DNA of 64,000 nt from Cyclobacteriaceae bacterium (GTDB lineage: Bacteria; Bacteroidota; Bacteroidia; Cytophagales; Cyclobacteriaceae): assembly GCA_020436165.1 (NCBI GenBank), contig JAGQYI010000030.1, positions 53,397-117,396 of the forward strand, written 5' to 3'. The notes under the pieces are model-generated. The model saw nothing but the letters and a program-made list of their open reading frames with translations. It had not been told where the DNA came from and searched no databases. Below are positions 32,173 through 42,092 of the stretch, piece by piece. Position 1 is the first letter of the stretch, and every line of letters starts with the position of its first letter. Position numbers and translations under genes: made by a program.

Positions 32173-34632
32173 ATGGCGCAAAACACATATAAGTCTAAGA
32201 ATTTTGCCAACAGACCAAAGGAGGAGAAGAAGCCGGGTCGGAAAATAAATATCAAGTTTTTTAAGGATAGGAGGTTTCAATTGACCGTTGGCTTTTTACT
32301 AATTGGCGTTTCTCTTTTTATGCTGGTGGCATTTATTTCCTACCTGTTTACAGGTAAGGCCGACCAGAGTGTAATTGATGCCGTTCAGGAACTGGGTGTA
32401 TTCCAATCGGGCCTGGAGGTAGAAAACTGGATGAAGCTCTACGGGGCGCTGGCTTCACATTATTTTATTTTCGAATGGTTCGGTCTGGCTTCGTTTTTAA
32501 TTCCTTTTCTGCTGTTTTTATATGGTTACCGCATTGTGTTTTACAAAAGCCTGGTCAACCTTACTTCAGCTACTATTTTCGTTCTTTTCTTCCTTATATG
32601 GGTAAGCTTATTTTTAGGCGACATCGTTTTAAGCAATGAAAAAGTAACCACGCTTAGCTTCCTGAGTGGAGGCATTGGCTACAACCTCGCGGTTATGGTC
32701 AACAGCCTGATTGGTTGGGGTAGTATATTGCTATTGATATTCTCGCTATTGGTATTCGGTATTTTCTTTTTCAATATCACTTCCATTATGGGCCTTAAAA
32801 CTAAGGTAAAGGAGACTGTGCAGGAAGTAGAAAGCTCCATTGATGAGAACGTGACCGAACTAAAGTCTGAAGGTTTTGATGTGGATACCAAGGTGCATTT
32901 CGATGGCTCCGAAGATGACCTGTTTCCTGACGATGAAGAGGGTATTGAACTTAAAGTGGAGGATGAGCCAATTGAAGAAGATAAAATTGAAGATAACTTT
33001 ATTGAAGATGAGAAGATAGCGCTTGAAGTTACACCTCCGGAACCGGTTAAGGAAGAAACCAAAGAGCCTGAGTTTTCAATAGAAGAAGAAAAAGAAGAAC
33101 AAAAGGCAGATGGTGTTGAAAACTACGATCCAACACTGGATCTTGGAAGTTACCAGTACCCCACTCTGGACCTGCTCAACGATTATGGCGACTCCAAGGT
33201 AAAGGTGAGTGCCGATGAGCTTCAGCAGAACAAGGATAAGATTGTTGAGACGCTTACCAATTTTAATATTGGTATTTCCAGCATTCGGGCTACCATTGGG
33301 CCTACCGTAACCTTGTACGAAATTGTTCCCGATGCAGGAATAAAAATATCCAAGATCAAAAACCTGGAAGATGATATAGCCTTGAGTCTTTCGGCATTGG
33401 GTATTCGTATAATCGCTCCAATCCCTGGTAAGGGAACCATTGGTATTGAGGTGCCCAACAAGAACCGTGAAATGGTGGATATCCGTGGGGTGCTGGGTAC
33501 AGAGAAATTCATGAAAAGCGAAATGGAATTGCCTGTGGTTTTGGGTAAGACCATTTCAAACGAGGTGTATATGGTGGATCTTGCCAAAATGCCTCATATA
33601 CTTATGGCTGGCGCCACCGGGCAGGGTAAATCCGTAGGGCTGAATGTGCTGCTTACCTCATTGATCTATAAAAAGCATCCTTCTCAACTTAAGCTGGTTT
33701 TGGTCGATCCCAAGAAAGTAGAGCTAAGCCTTTTCAATAAGCTGGAGCGTCACTTCCTGGCTAAATTGCCAGATAAGGAAGATGCTATTATTACCGATAC
33801 CAAGCAGGTAGTGCATACGCTTAACTCGCTTACCATTGAAATGGATGCCCGCTATGACTTGCTAAAGGATGCCGGTACCAGAAACATTAAGGAGTACAAT
33901 GCCAAATTTATCAAACGCAGGCTAAACCCTGAAAAAGGCCATCGTTTTTTACCATACATTGTGTTGGTTGTAGATGAGCTTGCCGACCTGATGATGACTG
34001 CAGGCAAGGAGGTGGAAGCACCGATTGCTCGTTTGGCTCAGTTGGCTCGTGCCATAGGTATTCACCTGGTGGTAGCCACGCAACGGCCTTCCGTTAACGT
34101 AATTACCGGTGTTATCAAAGCCAACTTCCCGGCTCGATTAAGCTTTAGAGTAACCTCTAAAATTGACTCCCGTACCATTCTGGATGCCGGTGGAGCCGAC
34201 CAATTGGTGGGTATGGGTGACATGCTTTTCTCACAGGGCTCAGATACCATCCGATTGCAATGCGCTTTTGTAGATACTCCCGAGGTTGAACGTATTTGCG
34301 ATTTTGTGGGTGAGCAAAGAGGATATGAATCTGCTTACCTGTTGCCGGAATTTGTAGGTGATGACGAAGGAGGTAGTATAGATGTTGATTTGAATGATCG
34401 TGATGCTTTGTTTGAAGAAGCTGCAAGGGTAATTGTAATGCACCAGCAGGGCAGCACCAGCCTGATTCAGCGAAAGCTCAAATTAGGATACAACCGTGCC
34501 GGTAGATTAATAGACCAGCTTGAGGCTGCAGGAGTTGTGGGGCCTTTTGAAGGGAGTAAAGCTCGCTCCGTCTTAATTCCTGATGAATACAGTTTGGAAC
34601 AGTTATTGAAGGACTTAGATAGTAATAATTAG
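32173..34632 (+). CDS. ftsK: DNA translocase FtsK
   Basis: This 819-residue protein has four N-terminal transmembrane helices (about 35-205), an acidic linker rich in Glu/Asp (about 215-320), the alpha domain, and a RecA-like motor with Walker A GATGQGKS (K486), Walker B VLVVDELADLMM and RLAQLARAIGIHLVVATQRPS. A C-terminal winged-helix gamma domain (GSTSLIQRKLKLGYNRAGRLIDQLE) reads KOPS-type DNA motifs. It pumps DNA at the division septum and activates Xer recombination; xerD is nearby. Confidence 0.97.
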   Translation: MAQNTYKSKNFANRPKEEKKPGRKINIKFFKDRRFQLTVGFLLIGVSLFMLVAFISYLFTGKADQSVIDAVQELGVFQSGLEVENWMKLYGALASHYFIFEWFGLASFLIPFLLFLYGYRIVFYKSLVNLTSATIFVLFFLIWVSLFLGDIVLSNEKVTTLSFLSGGIGYNLAVMVNSLIGWGSILLLIFSLLVFGIFFFNITSIMGLKTKVKETVQEVESSIDENVTELKSEGFDVDTKVHFDGSEDDLFPDDEEGIELKVEDEPIEEDKIEDNFIEDEKIALEVTPPEPVKEETKEPEFSIEEEKEEQKADGVENYDPTLDLGSYQYPTLDLLNDYGDSKVKVSADELQQNKDKIVETLTNFNIGISSIRATIGPTVTLYEIVPDAGIKISKIKNLEDDIALSLSALGIRIIAPIPGKGTIGIEVPNKNREMVDIRGVLGTEKFMKSEMELPVVLGKTISNEVYMVDLAKMPHILMAGATGQGKSVGLNVLLTSLIYKKHPSQLKLVLVDPKKVELSLFNKLERHFLAKLPDKEDAIITDTKQVVHTLNSLTIEMDARYDLLKDAGTRNIKEYNAKFIKRRLNPEKGHRFLPYIVLVVDELADLMMTAGKEVEAPIARLAQLARAIGIHLVVATQRPSVNVITGVIKANFPARLSFRVTSKIDSRTILDAGGADQLVGMGDMLFSQGSDTIRLQCAFVDTPEVERICDFVGEQRGYESAYLLPEFVGDDEGGSIDVDLNDRDALFEEAARVIVMHQQGSTSLIQRKLKLGYNRAGRLIDQLEAAGVVGPFEGSKARSVLIPDEYSLEQLLKDLDSNN

Positions 34633-34653
34633 GAAGTTCATACAGATAGCTCG

Positions 34654-34661
34654 TATTTTTG
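34654..34661 (+). promoter_or_regulatory. Putative -7 element of lolA
   Basis: TATTTTTG (TAnnTTTG) ends 31 bases before the lolA ATG, just after the ftsK stop. No -33 box is evident. Confidence 0.4.
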
Positions 34662-34692
34662 TGGTCTATTAGTATGGTAAACAACAAATAAA

Positions 34693-35334
34693 ATGAAAAA
34701 AATAATTTTTGGATTGCTGTCTTTTTTAGTAATCAACGTTTCTTGGGCCCAATACGATAAAGATGCCAAGGCTGTGCTCGATGCCATGAGTGCAAAGTAC
34801 AAAGCCATACCATCGTTTAAGGCCAATATAGATTACACCATGGTTAATAAAGCGGATGGAGTAAATGATACATTTAAAGGAACAATTACTGTAAAGGGCG
34901 ACATGTATAGTCTTAACATGGGTGGCCAGGAGGTGATAAACAATGGTAAAACCGTCTGGACTTACCTGCCTGATGACAACGAAGTAAATATTGATAACCA
35001 CAACGCAGAAGCTGGTGACATTACTCCTTCAACTATCTACACCATTTATCAAAAGGGGTACAAATACATTATGTTAACACCTGTTACGGTAGATGGTAAA
35101 AAATACGATGTTGTTGATCTGGTTTCAAATAACAAGGACGCTCAATTTTATAAAATTAGACTTGAAATTGCTGAGGCTGACAAGACACTTCGTAAGTTCA
35201 CGATGTTTGATAACGAAGGAAGTGAGTACTCTTATACCATCACCAACTTCAACTCTTCCGTTAACTTGAAGGATTCAGATTTTGAATTTGATCTTAACAA
35301 GCACAAGGGCGTTGAAGTAATTGATCTTAGATAG
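34693..35334 (+). CDS. lolA: LolA-like outer-membrane lipoprotein carrier protein
   Basis: This 213-residue periplasmic protein has a signal peptide (MKKIIFGLLSFLVINVSWAQ). LolA-type features follow: an AKAVLDAMSAKYKAIPSFKA helix, an antiparallel beta-sheet half-barrel, GKTVWTYLPDDNEV, and a C-terminal NFNSSVNLKDSDFEFDL strand pair. LolA ferries lipoproteins from LolCDE to the outer membrane. The ftsK-lolA order is seen in other Bacteroidota. It ends in a clear terminator. Confidence 0.9.
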   Translation: MKKIIFGLLSFLVINVSWAQYDKDAKAVLDAMSAKYKAIPSFKANIDYTMVNKADGVNDTFKGTITVKGDMYSLNMGGQEVINNGKTVWTYLPDDNEVNIDNHNAEAGDITPSTIYTIYQKGYKYIMLTPVTVDGKKYDVVDLVSNNKDAQFYKIRLEIAEADKTLRKFTMFDNEGSEYSYTITNFNSSVNLKDSDFEFDLNKHKGVEVIDLR

Positions 35335-35360
35335 ACCTGGTAAACGATATGAATAGAAAG

Positions 35361-35384
35361 AGCCGCCAACGAGCGGCTTTTTTG
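35361..35384 (+). terminator. Intrinsic terminator of lolA
   Basis: Stem AGCCGC / GCGGCT with a 6-base loop and a T-run, located 26 bases after the lolA stop and just before the convergent transporter stop. Confidence 0.85.
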
Positions 35385-35387
35385 TTG

Positions 35388-37151
35388 TCAGATAATCAAT
35401 CGAACTCCGCCAAGATCTTCAATTCTATAGGGGAAGTGGTCACCCGGTGAACCTATAAACATAAAGTTGATGGGTATTTTCCACTCTTTTGAAAGTTTAC
35501 GAATCAAGGCAGGGTTGAATTCTCCTTCTTCTACCACATATTCAATATCGATTTCGGGATATTCCCTATCCAAAAATTCAATATCTTTCTTCAATGAATC
35601 TGTATTTTTTTTGGGGTTGTCTGGTCCCACAACTGTAACGATCTTCAGTTTTCTGGTATGCTCGTTATCTCTAATATAGAGCATTACATCATTCAAACTG
35701 CTTAAATTATCACCACGTGTAAAAAACACAAACTCCTGCCCATTGATTCTGTCAATTGTGCGATTAATGGAGTTGTCCAAATTCATAAACATATCTCTTA
35801 TAGGTTCAAATATTCTACGCGATAAATTCAATAGAATATTTAAAAGAAATATGCGCTTGAGCATAATCACAATAAAGACAATGGCCGGTATAAAGTAGTC
35901 AAGAAATACTACGAAGTTTGAAGGTGTGCCCGGTTCTGTAGGTTTAATTAGCAAATTACCAATTAACGCAGTCAGAACCGCTGCCAGTGCAATAGTTACC
36001 GCAGCCCAGGTGGCCCTTTCGGGCCGCGGAAGTTTTTCCCTTTTTAGCTTTAACAAAATATTGCCAATAGCAAATAATGCCATAACGGAAAGAAAAGAGA
36101 TGGTGTACACGCCCGCTAGCGACTGTACATTCCCTCTGGTAAACAAAAGCACAGAAATGCTCAGAAGAAGGAACAGGATAATAATTCTATAGGAGCTTCC
36201 CATTTTGTTTTTCTTCAAAAAGAAGGGCGGCATGATTCGGTCAAGGGTCATGCGCTCCAGTAAACCTGTAACTCCTACAAAGGAGGTTAGCACAGCACCA
36301 CTTAAAACAAGAAAAGCATCAATCGATACAATCCAGCTTAGCCAATGCCCTCCGGCAATAAGTCCCATTTGAGAAAGAAGAGTAGTGCTGTAAGACTCTT
36401 TTATTTCAGGAATGGGCAAAACAGAGAGTGCCAGAAAAGCCATTAGTGGATTAACTATGCTTACAATTACCCACATATTACGAAGTGTTTTTGGAAAGAC
36501 ACCTGGTTTTTGTTCTTCTACATAATTGGCAGAACTTTCAAAACCAGAAATACCCAGCATAGAGGCTGCAAAACCGAAGAAAATAGCCATAGGTATGCTA
36601 CCTTCAACCGGTAGGGCGGAGTTTTGAAAGAATATTTCAAACCCGTTTGAAATAAGGTAATACAGAACTACAGCAATTAACAGAGCAAGCGAGGACAAAT
36701 GGAAAACAAATATTCCTGCTGCTACGCGCGATGATTCCTTGATACCCAGAATAGCAAGCAGGGCAAATAGCGCAAGTAAAACTATTGTAACAGGAATAAC
36801 GGGTATAAAGGCAAATAATCCATGAAGATAATGTATGGCTTCGTTGGCTGAAATTACAGAAGTAGCCATATACGAAAGAATGGTAAGCGTAGCAGCATAA
36901 GAGGCAATGGATTTGCTCGTTGTATTGAGCAACGCATTATAGGCTCCACCATTTAAAGGTAGGGCGCCAACTACTTCGCCATATATCTTTCTGAAGAGGA
37001 AAAGAATAACCGCAACTATTAGCAGGGTGATCCAGGCAAATTTGCCTGCATAGAAAATAGACAGTGCAGAAACATAGAGTACGGAAGAACTTATATCGTT
37101 GCCACAAATTGCGGTGGCCGGAAACTCTGATAACTTACTCTTACTACTCAA
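35388..37151 (-). CDS. APC superfamily amino acid permease
   Basis: This 587-residue protein has about twelve transmembrane helices over residues 20-440, with the glycine-rich AICGNDISSSVLYVSAL of helix 1 and 'PLNGGAYNALLN' in helix 2, as in APC transporters. A soluble C-terminal extension (about 480-587) with alternating beta strands (KLKIVTVVGPDNPKK, DIEYVVEEGEF, INFMFIGSPGDHFPY) looks like a universal-stress-type or regulatory domain. Substrate is unknown; amino acids or amines are likely. It is divergent from the processing-protease gene. Confidence 0.85.
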   Translation of the reverse strand: MSSKSKLSEFPATAICGNDISSSVLYVSALSIFYAGKFAWITLLIVAVILFLFRKIYGEVVGALPLNGGAYNALLNTTSKSIASYAATLTILSYMATSVISANEAIHYLHGLFAFIPVIPVTIVLLALFALLAILGIKESSRVAAGIFVFHLSSLALLIAVVLYYLISNGFEIFFQNSALPVEGSIPMAIFFGFAASMLGISGFESSANYVEEQKPGVFPKTLRNMWVIVSIVNPLMAFLALSVLPIPEIKESYSTTLLSQMGLIAGGHWLSWIVSIDAFLVLSGAVLTSFVGVTGLLERMTLDRIMPPFFLKKNKMGSSYRIIILFLLLSISVLLFTRGNVQSLAGVYTISFLSVMALFAIGNILLKLKREKLPRPERATWAAVTIALAAVLTALIGNLLIKPTEPGTPSNFVVFLDYFIPAIVFIVIMLKRIFLLNILLNLSRRIFEPIRDMFMNLDNSINRTIDRINGQEFVFFTRGDNLSSLNDVMLYIRDNEHTRKLKIVTVVGPDNPKKNTDSLKKDIEFLDREYPEIDIEYVVEEGEFNPALIRKLSKEWKIPINFMFIGSPGDHFPYRIEDLGGVRLII

Positions 37152-37286
37152 GATTATTTAAAAAAATCGAAAGACAAATTTAACGAACCCACACCAACCT
37201 TTTGGGCTTGTGCCAAATAATTTAACCTCACAAACCCCATTAAAGGATGTTTAAATAATTGAATGAGAAATGTAGACGTATATCCA

Positions 37287-37294
37287 TATATTTG
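37287..37294 (+). promoter_or_regulatory. Putative -7 element of the S41 peptidase gene
   Basis: TATATTTG (TAnnTTTG) ends 27 bases before the ATG at 37322. It argues against the TTG at 37259, which would lie upstream of the transcript. Confidence 0.45.
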
Positions 37295-37321
37295 AATTTC
37301 GTAATTTTTGAAAAAGGTCAA

Positions 37322-38947
37322 ATGACAGAAAACTCAAGCAAACAGGTGTTATTACCCATATGGCTGGCTTTGGCCATTGGAACAGGTATTTTTATAGGAG
37401 CTCAGTTTGTAAACGCACCCATAGTATCCAAAAGAGCGGGAGGCAGTTCAGAAAAACTTCGTGAAGTATTGCTGAGTATCGAAAATAATTACGTGGATAG
37501 CGTAAATGCAGATGAGATCGTGGATGATGGTATCAAAGGAATGCTTGAAGAACTGGATCCGCATACCTCATACATTCCAAGGAAAGAAGTAAATGCGGTT
37601 AATGCACAGCTTAATGGTCATTACGATGGTATTGGAATTGAATTTGATATTATTTCGGACAGCATTGTGGTGGTAAAACCGAGTCCGGGTGGTCCTTCCG
37701 AAAAAGCGGGCATTCAAATAGGCGACAGGATAATAGAAGTGAATGGAGAGCAAGTTGCGGGTATCGATATTTCTAACAAAGGTGTAACTGATCGTCTGTT
37801 GGGTTCAAGGGGCAGTGAGGTAAGCCTGGTTTTGTACAGACCCATTGAGAATAAAAAGATTGAGGTGGAGCTGCAAAGAGGGAGTATTCAGTCGCCCACA
37901 GTAGATGCCTATTACATGATTGATGAGAAAACCGGATATATTAAACTTGGCCGGTTTGGTTCGGATAGTTACAACGAAGTGGCCAACGCTTTGCAAGAGC
38001 TGAAAGAGCAAGGAATGAATCAACTGGTCTTTGATCTGCAGGATAACCCCGGGGGATATTTGGGCGCAGCTGAGAAAATTGCTGATGAGTTCATTCAGGA
38101 TGGGCGCATAATTGTTTCTCAAAAGGGGAATAATGGCAAATACGATGATGAGTTCAGGGCAAGTGGCGATGGTCTGTTTGAGAGCCAGCCGGTAATTGTT
38201 TTGGTTAATGAGTATAGCGCCTCTGCTTCTGAGATTGTGGCTGGTGCTATGCAGGATAATGACAGGGCCCTTATTGTTGGTAGAAGATCTTTCGGCAAAG
38301 GCCTGGTGCAATTGCCTATTACGCTCAACGATGGCTCAGAACTAAGATTAACCATAGCACGCTATTATACCCCTTCCGGTAGATGCATTCAAAAATCGTA
38401 TAAGGATGGAATGGTGAAATATGCCCATGATATCAATGTTAGGTACGATAATGGAGAATTCTTTCATGCCGATAGCATTCAATTTGCAGATTCACTTAAG
38501 TACACAACCGTTGGAGGAAGAACAGTTTACGGAGGGGGAGGTATCATGCCAGACTACTTTGTCCCTTTAGATACTACCCAAACAACCACCTATTATAATT
38601 TGCTATTAAGTAAGCATGTGTTAAGAGAGTTTACAATTAGTTATGTGGTGGAACATAAGGAGGAGCTTCAGAAGCAGACGTTTGACGACTTCGTTTCTAC
38701 CTTTGGTTGGGACGCTAAAATGCTGGGGAAATTAAAACAAACCGGTGAACGGCTCAGCGTACCTTTTGATCAGTCAGAGTATGAACGTTCGGATGAACTG
38801 ATTAAAACTTACAGTGAAGCAGAAATTGCTCGACTTGTGTGGGGCGGTAACGCCTTTTATGAATTGATAAATCCTGAAACGAACGAGGCGTTGGAATCTT
38901 CCCTAAAACTGTTTGATAAAGCAAGGAAGTTGGAAGGAATCAAATAA
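37322..38947 (+). CDS. S41 family C-terminal processing peptidase
   Basis: This protein has 541 residues from the ATG at 37322, which follows an AAAAAGG-type ribosome site and starts just before an N-terminal signal anchor (WLALAIGTGIFIGAQF). A PDZ domain (GIGIEFDI, SPGGPSEKAGIQIGDRI) precedes the tail-specific protease core with S301 in SASEIVAGAMQD and K326 in RRSFGKGLVQ. Such enzymes trim or degrade periplasmic proteins after recognising C-terminal tails. A further C-terminal helical region follows. It converges on the TPR gene with a 3-base gap. Confidence 0.93.
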   Translation: MTENSSKQVLLPIWLALAIGTGIFIGAQFVNAPIVSKRAGGSSEKLREVLLSIENNYVDSVNADEIVDDGIKGMLEELDPHTSYIPRKEVNAVNAQLNGHYDGIGIEFDIISDSIVVVKPSPGGPSEKAGIQIGDRIIEVNGEQVAGIDISNKGVTDRLLGSRGSEVSLVLYRPIENKKIEVELQRGSIQSPTVDAYYMIDEKTGYIKLGRFGSDSYNEVANALQELKEQGMNQLVFDLQDNPGGYLGAAEKIADEFIQDGRIIVSQKGNNGKYDDEFRASGDGLFESQPVIVLVNEYSASASEIVAGAMQDNDRALIVGRRSFGKGLVQLPITLNDGSELRLTIARYYTPSGRCIQKSYKDGMVKYAHDINVRYDNGEFFHADSIQFADSLKYTTVGGRTVYGGGGIMPDYFVPLDTTQTTTYYNLLLSKHVLREFTISYVVEHKEELQKQTFDDFVSTFGWDAKMLGKLKQTGERLSVPFDQSEYERSDELIKTYSEAEIARLVWGGNAFYELINPETNEALESSLKLFDKARKLEGIK

Positions 38948-38950
38948 AAC

Positions 38951-39955
38951 TTACTGGCAATACTTGCGAATATAGTTGGCTGCTTTGCTTTCTCCCATTT
39001 GTAAAGCTCGTTCAAAATCATCGCAACCATCATAGGGCTTGTTTTCCTGCACAAGCGCCATACCTCTAAGCAATAGAGTTTGCCGAAGGTCCTGATTAAG
39101 AGGATCGTCTGAACTTAGCCTTTTTTTCGTCTTTGTTATTTCAATAAATAACAAATTGATGGTTTTGGAATAATCATCATACGCTCTGTCGTATCTGCTT
39201 AAATTGTATAGAACATTTCCCCGCAACTGAAAGTAAGAGTATTCTTTTGTATTAAGCTCAATGGCATGTGAAAGGTCAGGAAGAGCGGATCGGTAATTGC
39301 CCATCATAAAGCGGATAAGCGCCCTATAATAGAAGAACGAATCATTCGAATCGTCAATTGCAATGGCTTTATCAATGTCTGCCAATGCTGCAAGGGGTTG
39401 TTCGTTTCTAAATTTATACTCACTTCGCTCTTTTAGAAAAAGCGCGTTTTTAGGATCAAGGTAAATAGCCGTTGTTATGGCATTAATGGCATTCTTGTAA
39501 TCTGGTTTTAAGGTAAGTGGGTCAGCGGTGTGGGCATAGTAATAGGCTTTTAGAGCATATAGTTCTGAGCTTTCAGGATTAAGTTTAATGGCCTCATCCA
39601 CATCGTTTATCACAAAATTTCTGTGGTCTTTAAGCTTGAAATAAAGATCGGCTCGCTTTAGATAGGCTTGAGTTAGTCCCGGGTTGTGAGCAATTGCCAG
39701 GCTGTACTGTTCAATGGCTTTTCTATAGTTTTCTCCCTTTTCCAATATCTGGCCTTTGAGGGCATATGCCTCAGAAAAGCCTGGGGCAATTCGGGTAGCA
39801 CTATCAAGTTCGGCCATGGCAAGCCTTGTGCTATCCATTTTTAGGAACTCCTTGGCAGCCACAAAATGGCCTTTACTTACTTCCTGTGCAGTGCTGCTAT
39901 GGAAATAAATACTAAAAGAAAAAATAAAGAAAACAAGTGCACCCGGGCTTTTCAC
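38951..39955 (-). CDS. Exported TPR protein
   Basis: This is a 334-residue protein from GTG 39955 (or 337 from TTG 39964), with a signal peptide ending near SSTAQ and then a run of tetratricopeptide repeats through most of the chain (e.g. 'AYALKGQILEKGENYRKAIEQYSLAIAHNP'-like units). I prefer GTG because it gives Met-Lys followed by the hydrophobic core, and a TATCATTG -7-like sequence covers the TTG. It is a periplasmic scaffold of unknown partner, divergent from rmuC and convergent with the processing protease. Confidence 0.82.
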   Translation of the reverse strand: MKSPGALVFFIFSFSIYFHSSTAQEVSKGHFVAAKEFLKMDSTRLAMAELDSATRIAPGFSEAYALKGQILEKGENYRKAIEQYSLAIAHNPGLTQAYLKRADLYFKLKDHRNFVINDVDEAIKLNPESSELYALKAYYYAHTADPLTLKPDYKNAINAITTAIYLDPKNALFLKERSEYKFRNEQPLAALADIDKAIAIDDSNDSFFYYRALIRFMMGNYRSALPDLSHAIELNTKEYSYFQLRGNVLYNLSRYDRAYDDYSKTINLLFIEITKTKKRLSSDDPLNQDLRQTLLLRGMALVQENKPYDGCDDFERALQMGESKAANYIRKYCQ

Positions 39956-40015
39956 AGGCCGCAATGATACTAAAAGTAGAGGACTAACAGACCCTGAAAA
40001 CTTAAATTTTATATC

Positions 40016-41302
40016 TTGGTAGAAAAAAGGAAAGTGGAAGTAGTATTATTTGTTTCAGGGTTGGTAGTAGGTGCAGCAATAACCTATTTATTTGTTAGAA
40101 AACTTGGTCAGCAAGGCAATGAGGCTATTCAGGTGCAGTTAGAAGAGTCGCATAACCAGAGAGAAAAACAGGAAGAGGAATTAAGGGAAGAACGCACTAA
40201 ACAGGTTGAACTTGAGCGCCAGCTTGCCAAAGCAGAAGCTGACAATGAAAACCTTACCCGGAGGTTTGCCGAAGAGGCCAAACTGATGGAGACCCGGTTT
40301 GAAAACCTAGCCAACAAAATACTGGATGAGAAAAGTAAGAAATTCACAGATCAGAATAAGACCAACTTAAACGAACTTTTAAATCCACTGAAAGAACGGA
40401 TTCACTTGTTTGAAGAAAAGGTGGAGAAGTCGACTAAAGAGAACAATGCCTGGAATGCCACCCTAAAAGAGCAAATCGCAGGATTAAAAGAATTGAACAT
40501 TCAAATTACTCAGGAAGCAGAAAAGCTTACCAAAGCGCTGAAGGGGGACTCTAAGGTACAGGGCGATTGGGGTGAAATTCAATTGGAGCGGATACTGGAA
40601 AAGGCCGGTCTGGAAAAGGAAGTGCATTTTACAACTCAGGGTTCTATACGAGATGAGGAAGGTAATCTGAAGCGCCCCGATTTTATTGTGAACTTACCGG
40701 AAGACAAACATTTGATTATAGACTCCAAGGTTTCACTTACTGCATACGAACGTTTTGCAGGAGAGGAGCATGAAGAAAAAAGAGCAACTTACCTGAAGCA
40801 ACATGTAAATTCAGTTAGAGAGAAGATCAAGGACCTCAGTGAAAAAAACTACCAGGATTTGTATGGACTCAATGCTCCTGACTATGTAATGATGTTTATA
40901 CCTGTAGAGCCTGCTTTTCATTTGGCAATACAGCATGATGACAACCTTTACAATTATGCTTTGGAGAAGAATATTATTTTGGTGACCACAAGTACCCTGC
41001 TTGCAGTTATGAGAACTGTTGCCTTTATCTGGCGCCAGGACAACCAGAACAAGCACGTACTTGAAATAGCACGTGTTGGGGGTACGCTATACGATAAGTT
41101 TGAAGGTTTTACTCAGGATCTGATAAAAGTGGGAAATTCGATTAATGCCACCCAAAAAAGCTATAAAGAAGCGATGGGTAAATTAACAGAAGGGAAAGGC
41201 AACTTGATTAGCCAAACCGAACGGTTGAAAGAACTGGGAGCTAAAGCAAAAAAATCAATAGACCCAAAATTGCTGGATAGGGCACAAAATGAAGACGAAT
41301 AA
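40016..41302 (+). CDS. rmuC: DNA recombination protein RmuC
   Basis: This 428-residue protein has an N-terminal membrane anchor (VVLFVSGLVVGAAITYLFV), a long coiled coil (about 30-115), and the RmuC nuclease-like domain (GDWGEIQLERILEKAGL, RPDFIVNLPEDKHLIIDSKV, MFIPVEPAF, ARVGGTLYDKFEGF). RmuC limits DNA rearrangements at inverted repeats. It could start at TTG 40016 or at GTG 40034, which has a better AAAAAAGGAAA site upstream. Its 3' end is duplicated in decayed form at 42008-42092, beyond an outer-membrane protein gene. Confidence 0.93.
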   Translation: MVEKRKVEVVLFVSGLVVGAAITYLFVRKLGQQGNEAIQVQLEESHNQREKQEEELREERTKQVELERQLAKAEADNENLTRRFAEEAKLMETRFENLANKILDEKSKKFTDQNKTNLNELLNPLKERIHLFEEKVEKSTKENNAWNATLKEQIAGLKELNIQITQEAEKLTKALKGDSKVQGDWGEIQLERILEKAGLEKEVHFTTQGSIRDEEGNLKRPDFIVNLPEDKHLIIDSKVSLTAYERFAGEEHEEKRATYLKQHVNSVREKIKDLSEKNYQDLYGLNAPDYVMMFIPVEPAFHLAIQHDDNLYNYALEKNIILVTTSTLLAVMRTVAFIWRQDNQNKHVLEIARVGGTLYDKFEGFTQDLIKVGNSINATQKSYKEAMGKLTEGKGNLISQTERLKELGAKAKKSIDPKLLDRAQNEDE

Positions 41303-41305
41303 AAA
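41286..41305 (+). repeat. 20-bp perfect direct repeat, copy 1 (rmuC 3' end)
   Basis: AAAATGAAGACGAATAAAAA encodes the end of RmuC with its stop. It recurs identically at 42076-42095 inside a longer, diverged copy of the rmuC tail. Confidence 0.9.
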
Positions 41306-41307
41306 GC

Positions 41308-41901
41308 TCAAATTCTAAAAAGGATTGAACTTGTAAACTTAACGAAGTTACCCTTATTTTCTTCGTTCAAAGCTGCCTGGAAATCGAGGGGGACAAGTTT
41401 TATTGTTAATTTATCTTTCACTTTAATATTCATGGCAATGCCAAATTCAAATCCGTAGTTAAAGGAACTTTCATTAATAGATTCATTCTTAGTTTGCAGT
41501 GTGGAAAAATCAAAATAAGAAAAACTACCATTTGTCAGTCCCCAGCTTGCAAATAAGCCTGTAAATGGGGCAAAATTAAAGCGCTCTTGTTTTATTATCT
41601 GAAAAGCAACATTTGGCGAAAGGCTTACTCTGGTAGTATAAAAAGGGCTAACTTCTCTATTAATCTGGCTAAACAAAAAAGCAGCATTAAGCTGAGGGTC
41701 AAATCGCCATCTTCCTTCACCCAACTGTATTTCATGAATCACTGAAATAGATATTCCTTCCGCCTGATCCACACTGGAAATAGGCGTTTGTACAATACCG
41801 CCCGCATAGCCTGCTCCTAAATAGGTTTGGCCATTTGTCTGCACGCAAATTATTAAGCCAATTATAAATAGTACTATTCTTAAATTACTTTTCTGATTCA
41901 T
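41308..41901 (-). CDS. Outer membrane beta-barrel protein (porin family)
   Basis: This 197-residue protein has a signal peptide ending near TNGQ and alternating amphipathic strands ending in SSILFRI, as expected for an 8-stranded barrel of the OMP_b-brl class. Its stop lies only 5 bases beyond the rmuC stop and immediately after a repeat shared with 42076-42095. The gene therefore occupies exactly the segment between two copies of the rmuC 3' end and appears inserted. Function is unknown. Confidence 0.82.
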   Translation of the reverse strand: MNQKSNLRIVLFIIGLIICVQTNGQTYLGAGYAGGIVQTPISSVDQAEGISISVIHEIQLGEGRWRFDPQLNAAFLFSQINREVSPFYTTRVSLSPNVAFQIIKQERFNFAPFTGLFASWGLTNGSFSYFDFSTLQTKNESINESSFNYGFEFGIAMNIKVKDKLTIKLVPLDFQAALNEENKGNFVKFTSSILFRI

Positions 41902-42007
41902 AACAATAATTAATTAGAATAGTTTAAATATAGATTATTTTATTAATTATTCACAAGAGATAACTTAATGTAATAAGGTATTTAAGGCATTCTATTACTA
42001 CTTGTTT

Positions 42008-42092
42008 CGGCTCAAAGACTATACTTATGGAGCATATCAAAAAAATCAATAGGCCTAAAAATGTTTGATGGAGAAAAAATGAAGACGAATAA
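42008..42092 (+). pseudogene. Decayed second copy of the rmuC 3' end
   Basis: Aligning by eye with 41222-41302, this stretch shares a 15-base run (CAAAAAAATCAATAG) and the terminal AAAATGAAGACGAATAAAAA, with substitutions and small indels between. In the rmuC frame it would read K-K-S-I-G-L-K-M-F-D, then shift, and end R-K-N-E-D-E-stop. No start precedes it. A terminator follows, which may be the original rmuC terminator. Confidence 0.8.

Noticed and set aside
32679..33062. Ser-rich frame opposite the ftsK linker
   Set aside because: It is the complement of the Glu/Asp-rich FtsK linker, so the Ser-rich composition is an artefact of GAA/GAT codons read backwards.
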